Assembly: GCF_004353525.1 (NCBI RefSeq)
Contig: NZ_CP085524.1
Location: 1,274,142-1,338,141 of the forward strand
Length of the DNA stretch: 64,000 nt
Direction: 5' to 3'
Source of the DNA: Zhaonella formicivorans
Lineage (GTDB): Bacteria; Bacillota; DUOV01; Zhaonellaceae
Part shown: piece after piece, positions 16,670-25,166 of the stretch
Position numbering within the stretch: the first letter of the stretch is position 1
Layout: each line of letters opens with the position of its first letter
Translations under genes and position numbers: made by a program
Notes under the pieces: generated by a model
Told to the model about the DNA's origin: nothing
The model's input: the letters and a program-made list of their open reading frames with translations, nothing else
Database searches by the model: none

Positions 16670-16970
16670 CATCAGTCCCTAGTCCCCATTCCCCAGAATC
16701 GACTAAACGCCTCGTACTTAGTCCTTGGCAGCAGCTTACACAGAGTCATTGGTCGTTAGTCATTAGCACCTGCTCGTCGTCCAGTCCTCCTTACTAGCTA
16801 ATAGCTGGCAGCTGATGGCTGATAGCTGAAAGCTGAAAACTAATGATTAACGACGGCATTATCCTGCTGGCTACTGGTGCCGCGCAGCAGCATGGGCGTA
16901 CATTAGCTAATGACTCTTGCTGTTATGTTAACTGATGGCAAATGGCTGACAGCTACATGCATAGTGCATA
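16670..16970. repeat. Gene-free stretch with AGCTGAT-type heptamer array
   Basis: About 300 bp between the sigE stop and the terminator stem-loop, without a supported gene. At 16795-16845 and 16925-16957 the sequence is a run of degenerate seven-base units such as AGCTGAT, GGCTGAT and AGCTGAA. Related arrays are at 29040-29110, 45996-46035, 49385-49420 and 49790-49822. A 24-bp block at 16878-16901 (CAGCAGCATGGG core) is related to repeat C at 14262-14285 in the opposite orientation. Confidence 0.7.
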
Positions 16971-16974
16971 CATA

Positions 16975-17706
16975 CTATTCCATCCGATTGATTTCCTTGC
17001 GCAAACGCTTAATAATTCGTTTTTCCAACCTGGATATGTATGATTGCGAAATACCCAAAAGATCGGCTACCTCCTTCTGGGTTTTTTCTATCCCGTCCAC
17101 CAGCCCGAAACGGAATTCCATAATCTTCTTCTCCCTGGCTGAAAGTTTTTTCATAGCCTGCTGCAGCAGTTTTTTGTCTACCTCTTCCTCAATGGATTTA
17201 TAAATAATATCGTTGTCGGTACCCAAAACATCTGATAACAATAGCTCATTCCCGTCCCAGTCAATGTTCAGCGGCTCATCGAAAGACACTTCTACCCGGG
17301 TTTTATTATTTCGCCGCAAATGCATCAGTATCTCATTCTCAATGCACCGGGAGGCATAAGTAGCAAGCTTAATTTTTTTTTGCGGATCAAAGGTGTTAAC
17401 AGCTTTAATTAAGCCAATGGTGCCGATGGACACCAAATCCTCTATTCCTACGCCTGTATTTTCAAATTTCCTGGCGATGTAAACTACAAGCCGAAGATTG
17501 CGTTCAATCAGCACCCCTTTGACCGCCAAATTACCCCGCTCCAGTTGGGTAATTAAGATGTTTTCCTCATCATTTGATAACGGCGGGGGCAAAGCTTCGC
17601 TGCTACCAACGTAGTAAACTACATCTAAAAGTGACAATTTCTGCAATAAGCGCATGATAAAAAGCCTTATACTCCATTTAGCTTGTAAAATCTTTTTCTG
17701 TATCAA
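16975..17706 (-). CDS. sigE: Pro-sigma factor E (mother cell)
   Basis: 243 residues. The amphipathic pro-sequence covers about residues 1-32, and the processing region [15 protein letters not shown] matches the SpoIIGA cleavage site of known pro-SigE. Region 2 has [39 protein letters not shown]. Region 4 ends [31 protein letters not shown]. SigE drives early mother-cell genes. It lies 14 nt downstream of spoIIGA, its protease, as in all spore formers. Confidence 0.98.
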   Translation of the reverse strand: MIQKKILQAKWSIRLFIMRLLQKLSLLDVVYYVGSSEALPPPLSNDEENILITQLERGNLAVKGVLIERNLRLVVYIARKFENTGVGIEDLVSIGTIGLIKAVNTFDPQKKIKLATYASRCIENEILMHLRRNNKTRVEVSFDEPLNIDWDGNELLLSDVLGTDNDIIYKSIEEEVDKKLLQQAMKKLSAREKKIMEFRFGLVDGIEKTQKEVADLLGISQSYISRLEKRIIKRLRKEINRME

Positions 17707-17720
17707 CTGACCCGCCTCCC

Positions 17721-18659
17721 CTATGTCTTTAACGTCTCACGCAGCATATCCAGATGTAACAGAGCCCGGTATAAACCTTCCGGCGAAAGCGACCTGTTAC
17801 ATACTGCCACAACCACTTGGCGTACCTCGACAAGTTTTTCCTCCATCTGGACAAACACCAAATCAGGTCGAAAAGCTAACATCATGCTACTTTTTTCCCC
17901 TATCGAGTTAAACGGGATCAGGCGTAAACGCTTGGCCCACCACATATCAGTCAACAAATTGGAAAGTTTCTCCAGCTCGGGCTCCTCTCCGGTTTCGAAA
18001 GCTTGCCGAACTGCTTCAGGCAAGATTTTTTTCAACACACTGTATTCCACCACCATTACCGGATGCTGGGTAAGCGGGTCTTTCAATTGGTTGCCGGTAT
18101 CAAGCAGCGCTCTGACGGGGACCGATTTATTCCCAAAACGTATTACCACCGACACATGCAGCAAACTGGCCAGAAAGCTCTTTTTTAAATACCCCGCCCC
18201 AAAGCGGCTCACAAGCACCACGACAGCCAAACCTGCCAGCAGCCAATAGGCTTTAATATTGCTCAGCGAAACCAGGATTCCGTTCAGTACGCTGTAACTT
18301 TCAGCATTGCTGTCAAAAAAGTAAACGGCCCCAAGCATTGCCCCCGCTGTAGCAAACGCCACCATGTAAAAATAACCGATTGCGGCCAAAAACCTCTTCC
18401 AAGACACGTAAAAAAAAGCTATAGCTACCATTAGGAGCGAAAACACAAATTTCATGCCATAGGTAAACAGCCAATGCAGCTCAGGCAGAAATAAGGCCAG
18501 GGTATAAGTGGAACCCAACAAAGCAGCCAGCGCTAACCTCTTTTTGGAGGTTTTAAAATGCCCAAATTTGGATGTAGCCCAAAGAATCGCAAAATCCATG
18601 AGAAAATTGATTAAAAAGACTACATCCAAATAGACTACATACCCGTTTCCCACAGCCAT
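17721..18659 (-). CDS. spoIIGA: Sporulation sigma-E factor-processing peptidase SpoIIGA
   Basis: About 312 residues. Five or so membrane helices fill the N-terminal half ([19 protein letters not shown] at the start), and the aspartic-protease half follows, with the catalytic motif [11 protein letters not shown] (Asp near residue 187) and NPV-type HPVMVVEY. It cleaves the pro-sequence of SigE at the septal membrane when SpoIIR is present. The start is uncertain: ATG 18659 is given, but TTG 18680 and GTG 18653 (which has GGGGA at good spacing) are possible; the homologous part begins at VVYLD, after all three. Confidence 0.93.
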   Translation of the reverse strand: MAVGNGYVVYLDVVFLINFLMDFAILWATSKFGHFKTSKKRLALAALLGSTYTLALFLPELHWLFTYGMKFVFSLLMVAIAFFYVSWKRFLAAIGYFYMVAFATAGAMLGAVYFFDSNAESYSVLNGILVSLSNIKAYWLLAGLAVVVLVSRFGAGYLKKSFLASLLHVSVVIRFGNKSVPVRALLDTGNQLKDPLTQHPVMVVEYSVLKKILPEAVRQAFETGEEPELEKLSNLLTDMWWAKRLRLIPFNSIGEKSSMMLAFRPDLVFVQMEEKLVEVRQVVVAVCNRSLSPEGLYRALLHLDMLRETLKT

Positions 18660-18737
18660 CCCCGACCCAGGAAGTGCCAACTAATTATTACCAGTATATG
18701 CCGCTGGTTCTAATTTAGCACTCCGACTTTAGAAATA

Positions 18738-18804
18738 ATTATACTATAAGACTTTGGCAAATAATGTCACAACCTGCTTACCCCATAACTATCTCTTTGA
18801 CACT
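18738..18804 (-). promoter_or_regulatory. Candidate Spo0A-controlled promoter of spoIIGA-sigE
   Basis: Minus strand: TATAAT at 18743-18738, preceded by TTTGCCAAA (18761-18753, 8 of 9 to the 0A-box TTTGTCRAA), a TTGTGA 23 nt before the TATAAT, and AGTGTCAAA (18804-18796, 7 of 9). A long -35/-10 spacing with 0A-boxes in it is the layout of the Bacillus spoIIG promoter. The motifs are seen; control by Spo0A is inferred. Confidence 0.45.
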
Positions 18805-18841
18805 GAAGCCGCTTAAGGTGTCTATATTGTAAGAAAAGATG

Positions 18842-18870
18842 ACAAAAAAAAAAGCGGCGCTACTTGGCAC
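18842..18870 (-). terminator. Terminator downstream of ftsZ, beyond element A copy 4
   Basis: The minus strand has GCGGTGCcaagtaGCGCCGC followed by ten or more T. The stem begins directly after the GTCTG end of element A copy 4, so the ftsZ transcript would read through the element before stopping here. Confidence 0.82.
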
Positions 18871-19062
18871 CGCCCAGACCGTCGACAAACTATTATCAGC
18901 CCGCATGTATTATGGAGCGGGACCGGTTTCCTCTGCCGTCGGCGGCTTTGCCAAAGGTCAAAGGCGTAGGAGCTTATTAATTGGGGACATTCCTCAGCAA
19001 AAGCTAACAGCATGCATAAGAGGTGTGTCCCCTGACCGCTGAAATAATACATACGGGCTTTG
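18871..19062. repeat. Palindromic element A, copy 4 (inverted, long variant)
   Basis: In reverse orientation it has the same ends as the other copies (CAGACCGTCGACAAACTATT at 18871 and ACATACGGGCTTTGTACC at 19045-19062), and the same nested block as copy 3 (GAGCTTATTAATTGGGGACA to GTGTCCCCTGACCGCTG). It starts 9 nt after the ftsZ stop. Unlike copies 1, 2 and 5, no duplicated stem-loop is visible on the ftsZ side; only one terminator hairpin abuts it. Confidence 0.8.
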
Positions 19063-19070
19063 TACCAAAT

Positions 19071-20117
19071 TTATTTTCTTCTTAAGAAAGCGGGAATATC
19101 TAAGTCATCGGAAGTAAAAGGCTTAAACTCCAGTTCCTTGTCAAGCTTCGGTTTTACCGGCTTTTGATCAAAGCCGGTAGCGATGACAGTAACCCTGATT
19201 TCATCCTGCAAACTTTCGTCAATTACTGCCCCAAAAATGATATTAGCTTCAGGGTCAGCAGCAGAAGAGATGATTTCAGCCGCTTCATTTACCTCGAACA
19301 GGCCCAAATTCCCGCCGCCGGTGATATTTAAAAGCACTCCTTTGGCTCCTTCAATGGAAGTTTCTAAAAGCGGACTGGAGATGGCCATTTTCGCCGCCTC
19401 GGCTGCTCTCTTTTCTCCACTGGCCCTGCCGATACCCATCAAGGCAGAACCTGTGTCCTTCATGATTGTTTTAACATCGGCAAAATCCAGGTTTATTAAA
19501 CCGGGGACAGCAATCAAGTCGGAAATACCCTGCACACCCTGACGCAAAACATCATCGGCAATTCTAAAAGCTTCGGTAATGGAGGTCTGCTTGTCAGCTA
19601 CCTGCAGCAGCCTGTCATTGGGAATGACAATTAAAGTATCCACTTTACTTCTGAACTCCAGAATACCTTTCTCTGCCTGGTCTGCTCTCTTTCTCCCCTC
19701 AAAGGTAAAAGGCCTGGTTACCACACCTACAGTCAATGCGCCTATTTCCTTGGCGATTTCAGCGACCACCGGCGCAGCCCCTGTGCCTGTTCCACCGCCC
19801 ATGCCGGCGGTTACAAACACCATATCAGCTCCCTGTAAACTTTTTAAAACTTCATCCCTGCTCTCTTCAGCAGCCTTTTTCCCTATTTCCGGGTTAGCGC
19901 CTGCCCCCAGTCCCTTGGTCAACTTTGTCCCAATCTGTAATTTGGTAGGAGCTTGGGACAAACGCAATGCTTGGGCGTCAGTATTTACTGTAATAAACTC
20001 CACACCCTGCAAACCTGCTGCAATCATTCTATTCACGGCGTTATTGCCGCCACCCCCTACACCTATGACTTTGATAGCGGCAAACTGTTGAAAATCCATA
20101 TCCTCAAATTCCAGCAT
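19071..20117 (-). CDS. ftsZ: Cell division protein FtsZ
   Basis: 348 residues. The nucleotide-binding side has [15 protein letters not shown] and the tubulin signature [13 protein letters not shown]. The T7 synergy loop is [12 protein letters not shown]. The C-terminal peptide [11 protein letters not shown] is the docking site for FtsA, SepF and ZapA-like partners. FtsZ polymerises with GTP to form the division ring, in spores also the polar septum. GAGGGGG lies upstream of the ATG. It is the last gene of the dcw run, 30 nt after ftsA. Confidence 0.99.
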   Translation of the reverse strand: MLEFEDMDFQQFAAIKVIGVGGGGNNAVNRMIAAGLQGVEFITVNTDAQALRLSQAPTKLQIGTKLTKGLGAGANPEIGKKAAEESRDEVLKSLQGADMVFVTAGMGGGTGTGAAPVVAEIAKEIGALTVGVVTRPFTFEGRKRADQAEKGILEFRSKVDTLIVIPNDRLLQVADKQTSITEAFRIADDVLRQGVQGISDLIAVPGLINLDFADVKTIMKDTGSALMGIGRASGEKRAAEAAKMAISSPLLETSIEGAKGVLLNITGGGNLGLFEVNEAAEIISSAADPEANIIFGAVIDESLQDEIRVTVIATGFDQKPVKPKLDKELEFKPFTSDDLDIPAFLRRK

Positions 20118-20147
20118 TGTAAAAACCCCCTCAATTACTTTCGCTCA

Positions 20148-21380
20148 TTAAAAAATTTCTTTGAACCAGGAAAAAAAGCGGGACAGCAAACCGCCAAATA
20201 GGGGGTCTGCAGTTGGTGCCGCTTGCAAGAAAGCTACGTTACGGGACCCATAAGTTAAAATCCCCAGAGCTGTTGCATATGCGGGGGAATTTACAATATC
20301 CGCCATTCCACCTACATTGCAGGGCATACCTACCCGCACCGGCATATTCATTTCACTGCCGGCTAACTGCACCAGCCCGTCCATCAATGCGCTCCCGCCC
20401 GTAAGCACCACCCCGCCGGGTAATACCCCTTTATAGCCGCAACGTTTAAGCTCTGACTTGACCAAGCTGAAAATCTCCTGCATCCTGGGCTCAATAATGG
20501 AGGCCAGAAGTTTACGGGATACCCGGCGCACTTCATTGCCACCCACGTTGGGAACCTCGATATAATCATCGTCCGGCATCAAGGCCTGCAAAACACAACC
20601 GTACTTCTTTTTGATCTTTTCCGCCTCCATAATAGGTGTACGCAATCCTACAGCTAAATCGCTGGTAACATGATCGCCGCCGATGGGAATTACGGATGCA
20701 AACCAAAGGCTTCCTTGTTCGTACAGAGCCAGTTCGGTGGTTCCTCCTCCTATATCCACCAAAAGCGCTCCCAACTCTTTTTCAGCCGGTACTAAAGCTG
20801 CCTCGGCAGAAGCCAGAGCATTAAAAACCAAAGCTTCTACTTGTATTCCTGCCCTGGTTACACTTTTAATCGTATTTTGAATGGAAGTACCAGCCCCGGT
20901 AACTATGTTGGTCTCTACTTCCAGCCGGGAGCCTGACATTCCCACCGGATCTACAATTCCATCATAACCATCAACTATGTATTGCCTTGGCAAAACATGG
21001 ATTATTTTGCGGTCAGCAGGCAACGCTATCACTTTGGCAGCCTGTAAAACCCGTGTAGCATCCTCAGCGGAGATTTCGCGATCGTGGCTGGCCACCGCCA
21101 CTACCCCACGGTTGTTTAACGAGGCAATATGGGGTCCTGTTATACCTACAAAAGCGGAGTCAATATTCACCCCACTCATTTGTTCAGCCTTTTCCACAGC
21201 TTTTTCTACGGATTTGGCAGTATTTTCAATGTCCACAATAGTTCCTTTGCGCAAACCCACAGAGGCACATTCCCCGACGCCGATGACATTAACTTGGCCT
21301 TCTTCTCCTATTTCTCCTACCACTGCTACAACTTTGCTGGTACCAATATCCAAGCCAACTATTACATTTTTTTTGGGCAA
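20148..21380 (-). CDS. ftsA: Cell division protein FtsA
   Basis: 410 residues from TTG 21380, which follows GGGGGTG by 6 nt and gives the usual start PKKNVIVGLDIGTSKVVAVVGE. The frame stays open for 56 further codons upstream, but that stretch contains an inverted repeat and has no family homology. Actin-fold motifs are VGLDIGTSK (phosphate 1), LLVDIGGGTTELALYEQGSL (phosphate 2) and VVLTGGSALMDGL (adenosine); the 1C domain lies between. The C-terminal amphipathic helix is PLFGGLLSRFFSWFKEIF. It tethers FtsZ to the membrane. Confidence 0.96.
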   Translation of the reverse strand: MPKKNVIVGLDIGTSKVVAVVGEIGEEGQVNVIGVGECASVGLRKGTIVDIENTAKSVEKAVEKAEQMSGVNIDSAFVGITGPHIASLNNRGVVAVASHDREISAEDATRVLQAAKVIALPADRKIIHVLPRQYIVDGYDGIVDPVGMSGSRLEVETNIVTGAGTSIQNTIKSVTRAGIQVEALVFNALASAEAALVPAEKELGALLVDIGGGTTELALYEQGSLWFASVIPIGGDHVTSDLAVGLRTPIMEAEKIKKKYGCVLQALMPDDDYIEVPNVGGNEVRRVSRKLLASIIEPRMQEIFSLVKSELKRCGYKGVLPGGVVLTGGSALMDGLVQLAGSEMNMPVRVGMPCNVGGMADIVNSPAYATALGILTYGSRNVAFLQAAPTADPLFGGLLSRFFSWFKEIF

Positions 21381-21547
21381 CTTTTGCACCCCCAGCCCAA
21401 TGCCGTATTTTCTTGGTACAGACCTGCCCAGACCAAGCGACTTAAAGATACTTGGCTTGCGCCATTGTGAAACTAGAAGAGCAACCCCGCACTGAGACTC
21501 ATACCCTTTGGGTAGAAGCCAAAGCCGCGACGAAAGCCCTAGTTGCA

Positions 21548-21592
21548 CTTATACATTGATTCAATGAACTTAGTACTTTCTGAATGTATAAG
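21548..21592. repeat. Inverted repeat in the ftsA upstream region
   Basis: Perfect 10-base arms CTTATACATT (21548-21557) and AATGTATAAG (21583-21592) are separated by 25 nt. They lie in the 320-bp gap between sbp and ftsA, about 170-210 nt before the ftsA start. This gap has no other supported feature. It may be an operator, an RNA stem or a remnant; I see no T-run to call it a terminator. Confidence 0.5.
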
Positions 21593-21699
21593 GGAAGCCG
21601 GCTTGCTTGCTATTTGCTTTTGCAAACTGCAGCAAAGCATATTGTAAAAAAAATTCAACATATTATCTTATTTCCCTTTTTTTTGTAATTACATTTTTG

Positions 21700-22029
21700 C
21701 TATTTTTTAAGTAAAAACCGGCGGATAATGGCTAGATTCTGAAATAGCCTGACTCCAAAAGCGAACACAGCTGCCATATATAACTCTACGCCCAACTGAT
21801 CACCTATATAAGCCAAAAGTCCCGCTAAAAGGGTATTGCTAAAAAAGCCGGACAAAAAAATTCCGCTGTCGAATTTATTTTCCATGCCGGACCTTAACCC
21901 GCCAAAGACCGAGTCTAAGGCAGCCAAAGCGGCCACCGACATGTATTTAGCATAAGCTACAGGTATTTGGTAAGGAAATAATAAGCCTATTAAAACCCCT
22001 ATTAAAAGCCCTAGAAGAGGAAGCCACAT
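21700..22029 (-). CDS. sbp: Small basic protein (DUF1290 family)
   Basis: 109 residues with three to four membrane helices: WLPLLGLLIGVLIGLLF at the start, KYMSVAALAALDSVFGGLRSGMENKFDS (the family signature), then GFFSNTLLAGLLAYIGDQLG and a C-terminal basic tail. Sbp is conserved between ftsQ/divIB and ftsA or ftsZ in spore formers and actinobacteria; its biochemical role is unknown. It is 21 nt after ftsQ. Confidence 0.92.
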   Translation of the reverse strand: MWLPLLGLLIGVLIGLLFPYQIPVAYAKYMSVAALAALDSVFGGLRSGMENKFDSGIFLSGFFSNTLLAGLLAYIGDQLGVELYMAAVFAFGVRLFQNLAIIRRFLLKK

Positions 22030-22050
22030 AATATCACCCTATTTCCAAGT

Positions 22051-22809
22051 TTATTTACTGTATTTGACAACCGGTGTTGCCACAGTGCTTAAATCTATGT
22101 ACTCCACCGCTTTTCCTGCCAGTTTGCCGTCCTGCATAATTTGCTCCAAAAGCTTAAGCTTCTGCTCTACCTCAGAACCGCTGCCAAAACGCACCTCAAT
22201 GCCTTCCGGAGTATAAACTAAAAACTGTTGGTGATCTTTTATCTCTATTTCCATCAGGATTTTCCGTTTCTCCTCGGGAACCTTGCTCAAAAACTCCAGA
22301 GCTTGAGCCAGCTTTGGGTCGACTATGACCTGACCGGGCCCTACATTGGGGGGGATTTTAACCCCTGTTACTATAGGGAGAGCTACGTCAGAGATTGTAG
22401 AAACTTTTTTTAAGTAGATGCCCGTCTCATCCAACTCCAGAAACCCCTGCTCGCTGGGAATAAGCAAGAGCGGTTTACGTTCAACCATCGTAAGAATTAT
22501 CGTATCAGGAAATTCCCTGGAAATTTTCACATCCTTTACCAGAGGATGTAGGAGCAGATTCTGCTTGATTCTGTTTTCATCGATTTTAAATATATTTGCC
22601 CCTAAGGGTACATTGGCTAACTGTTTAATCTCGACTGATGTTAAAAATGCGTTGTTTCTAACGTCTACTCTGGTTACATTAAAAAAGCTGGATTGAAAAA
22701 AGAAATATACGGCTAAAACAATCAGTAAAAATAAAAAGAGAGCCCGCAGCAAACCCCTTTGGGCTTTTCCAATTGTCCTTGTACGCCGCACAACAGGCAA
22801 CAACTTCAC
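22051..22809 (-). CDS. ftsQ: Cell division protein FtsQ/DivIB
   Basis: 252 residues, bitopic. A basic cytoplasmic stretch, one transmembrane segment (about 24-42), then a POTRA domain (FFNVTRVDVRNNAFLTSVEIKQLANVPLGANIF to VKISREFPDTIILTMVERKP) and the FtsQ beta domain. It forms the septal complex with FtsL and FtsB/DivIC and regulates septal synthesis. It follows murA by 140 nt. Confidence 0.94.
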   Translation of the reverse strand: MKLLPVVRRTRTIGKAQRGLLRALFLFLLIVLAVYFFFQSSFFNVTRVDVRNNAFLTSVEIKQLANVPLGANIFKIDENRIKQNLLLHPLVKDVKISREFPDTIILTMVERKPLLLIPSEQGFLELDETGIYLKKVSTISDVALPIVTGVKIPPNVGPGQVIVDPKLAQALEFLSKVPEEKRKILMEIEIKDHQQFLVYTPEGIEVRFGSGSEVEQKLKLLEQIMQDGKLAGKAVEYIDLSTVATPVVKYSK

Positions 22810-22948
22810 CTCCAGTTAGAATTTAGCCGGAGTATATTTAGGTTAGCCTACTAATATACGTATTTGATTATATCAAAACTAAGAAGCCTATCCAAGAGAA
22901 GATCTGTGAAATCATGGGGGTGCGGTGAAAAAGAACAAAAAAGCAGCT

Positions 22949-24217
22949 TTAGCTGCCGTTCCGCGAATTGTTCACCCGCATTATTCTTGCCCCCAGGGCG
23001 TTGTATTTGCTTTCCAATCTTTCATAGCCCCGGTCAATATACTCTACGTTTTCAATAACAGTAGCATCCTCCGCGGCCAAGCCTGCCAAAACGAGGGCAG
23101 CCCCAGCCCGTAAATCCGTAGCTTCCACAAAGGCGCCGCTTAAAGTTGGTACACCTTTGATAATTGCTACCTTACCTTCCAATTTAATTGAAGCTCCCAT
23201 CCGCCTTAATTCATCAATGTGCTTAAAGCGGTTTTCAAATATGCTCTCAGCCACCACGCTGGTACCGTCAGCAATAGTGAGCAAGGCCATTAATTGTGGC
23301 TGCATATCTGTTGGAAAGCCGGGATAAGGCATCGTTTTAAAATCGACTGCTTTTACCCGCCCGGGAGCAACCACCCTTACACTCTCATTATAGCGGGTTA
23401 TTTTTACCTCCGCCTCCTTTAATTTAGCGATTACCGGCTCCAGGTGGTCAGGAATGATGTCGGTAACGAGCACATCTCCTCCGGTAATAGCTGCTGCAAC
23501 CAGATGGGTACCTGCCTCAATCCTGTCAGGAATAATTGTATGCTCTACTGACCCCAGTTTCTTGACACCTTCGATTTTAATTGTATCCAGGCCTGCTCCT
23601 TTAACTCGAGCTCCCAGGCCATTCAAATAGTTTTGCAGATCAACTATTTCAGGTTCCTTGGCTGCGTTTCTGATAATTGTAGTGCCTTCAGCCAGGGTTG
23701 CAGCCATCATCAGATTTTCTGTAGCCCCCACGCTGGGAAAATCCAAATGAATTTCCGCTCCATGGAGATTGGTAGCTTCAGCTTCTATAAAGCCGTACCT
23801 TTCAGTGATTTTGGTTCCCAAGGCTGCCAGTCCCTTCATATGCAGGTCCATAGGCCTGGAACCAATATTACACCCTCCCGGGAATGCTACCTTGATTTTG
23901 CGGAAGCGGCTTAAAAGGGAGCCAATAACCAGGTTGGAGGCTCGCAATTGCCGCATTAAATTCTCTCCTATTTCCCGCGGCTCTACCCCATCGCTATCAA
24001 TATACATCACATTCCCCGTGATTGAAACTTTGGCTCCCAGGTATTCCATCACTTTTTGCATTACCAGGACATCTTTAATAATAGGGATGTTAAAAAGGGT
24101 GCTTTTGCCCGCGGTCAAAAGGCTGGCAGCCATAATGGGCAGAATAGCGTTTTTAGCCCCGCTCACGCTGATCTCCCCTGTTAATCTGGCACCACCCATT
24201 ACAATAAATTTGTCCAA
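22949..24217 (-). CDS. murA: UDP-N-acetylglucosamine 1-carboxyvinyltransferase
   Basis: 422 residues from TTG 24217, which has GGGGGGTG 6 nt upstream; the longer open frame runs into murB and is not homologous. It transfers enolpyruvate from PEP to UDP-GlcNAc, the first committed step of peptidoglycan synthesis. The active-site Cys116 is in FPGGCNIGSRPMDLH, the loop bound by fosfomycin, so the enzyme should be sensitive. Lys22 (SGAKNAILP) contacts the substrate. Confidence 0.97.
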   Translation of the reverse strand: MDKFIVMGGARLTGEISVSGAKNAILPIMAASLLTAGKSTLFNIPIIKDVLVMQKVMEYLGAKVSITGNVMYIDSDGVEPREIGENLMRQLRASNLVIGSLLSRFRKIKVAFPGGCNIGSRPMDLHMKGLAALGTKITERYGFIEAEATNLHGAEIHLDFPSVGATENLMMAATLAEGTTIIRNAAKEPEIVDLQNYLNGLGARVKGAGLDTIKIEGVKKLGSVEHTIIPDRIEAGTHLVAAAITGGDVLVTDIIPDHLEPVIAKLKEAEVKITRYNESVRVVAPGRVKAVDFKTMPYPGFPTDMQPQLMALLTIADGTSVVAESIFENRFKHIDELRRMGASIKLEGKVAIIKGVPTLSGAFVEATDLRAGAALVLAGLAAEDATVIENVEYIDRGYERLESKYNALGARIMRVNNSRNGS

Positions 24218-24236
24218 GTCTTTCACCCCCCGCTGT

Positions 24237-25151
24237 CTACTCTTCCTCCCCCAGCAGCTTGATTTCGGTTTGTAATTCAATGCCAAAAGCCAGGTAAACC
24301 ATTTCCCGCACCTGTTCAATGAGCTCTAGCACATCGCGGGCGCTGGCATTGCCCACATTGACAATAAAATTGGCATGTTTCTCCGAAACTTGCGCACCAC
24401 CTTTCCGCAGCCCTTTTGCCCCTGCTTTTTCAATCAAATAACCTGCAGCAGAGCCAGGGGGATTGATAAAAACACTGCCGGCGTTAGGCAGGTGCAAAGG
24501 CTGGCTTTTTTTACGGCTTAGCATATTTTCCTGCATTATTTTTTCTATGTATTCCCGTTTCCCGGGTTGCAATTTCAGCTCCGCTTCTAAAACAACCGCA
24601 GGTCTGCCTTTTAAAGCGCTGCGCCTGTAGCCAAACTCCAACTCCTCTTGTTGTAATTTTATTGTGTTTCCGGCATAATCACATACTTCTACGCTTTGAA
24701 CCAGTTCCCCGATACTGCTCCCATAAGCTCCTGCGTTCATCACAATTGCACCGCCAATAGTCCCCGGTATGCCCGCCAGCATCTCCAAGCCGCTAAGACC
24801 GGACTTAGCAGCCAGGTGAGCCAAGAATGGCAGCAAGACTCCGGCCTCTGCCTTTAAGACACAGCCCTCCTGACTGATGCCCTTTAACCCTCCGGCGAGC
24901 TTAAGGACCATACCTCTGACCCCTCGGTCCAGCACCAGCAGGTTAGAACCGTTACCAATCACATACACGGGAATACCCTCAGCAGCTGCTAGCTGCATAG
25001 TTAAAAGCACATCGTCTTTACAAAACGGTATCACCAGCAGGTCTGCCGGCCCGCCGATTCTCCAGGTAGTATGGTATTGTAACGGCTCGTTTAGTCTACA
25101 TTGACCTTTTAGTTTCTGTTTTAAAAACTCCGCTATCCTCTCCCAATCCAT
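24237..25151 (-). CDS. murB: UDP-N-acetylenolpyruvoylglucosamine reductase
   Basis: 304 residues, a type II MurB (no YxN-type insert). FAD is bound by YHTTWRIGGPADLLVIP and VIGNGSNLLV; GIPGTIGGAIVMNAGAYGSSIGE and the catalytic Ser in PNAGSVFINPPG follow. It reduces the enolpyruvyl group with NADPH to give UDP-MurNAc. Overlap with murA is avoided when murA starts at its TTG, which leaves 19 nt between them; murC is 15 nt upstream. Confidence 0.97.
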   Translation of the reverse strand: MDWERIAEFLKQKLKGQCRLNEPLQYHTTWRIGGPADLLVIPFCKDDVLLTMQLAAAEGIPVYVIGNGSNLLVLDRGVRGMVLKLAGGLKGISQEGCVLKAEAGVLLPFLAHLAAKSGLSGLEMLAGIPGTIGGAIVMNAGAYGSSIGELVQSVEVCDYAGNTIKLQQEELEFGYRRSALKGRPAVVLEAELKLQPGKREYIEKIMQENMLSRKKSQPLHLPNAGSVFINPPGSAAGYLIEKAGAKGLRKGGAQVSEKHANFIVNVGNASARDVLELIEQVREMVYLAFGIELQTEIKLLGEEE

Positions 25152-25166
25152 CCTGTTTCCTCCAAA

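Noticed and set aside
21381-21548. A 56-residue N-terminal extension of FtsA
   Set aside because: It is open but not homologous, overlaps the inverted repeat, and a good ribosome site lies at the inner TTG.
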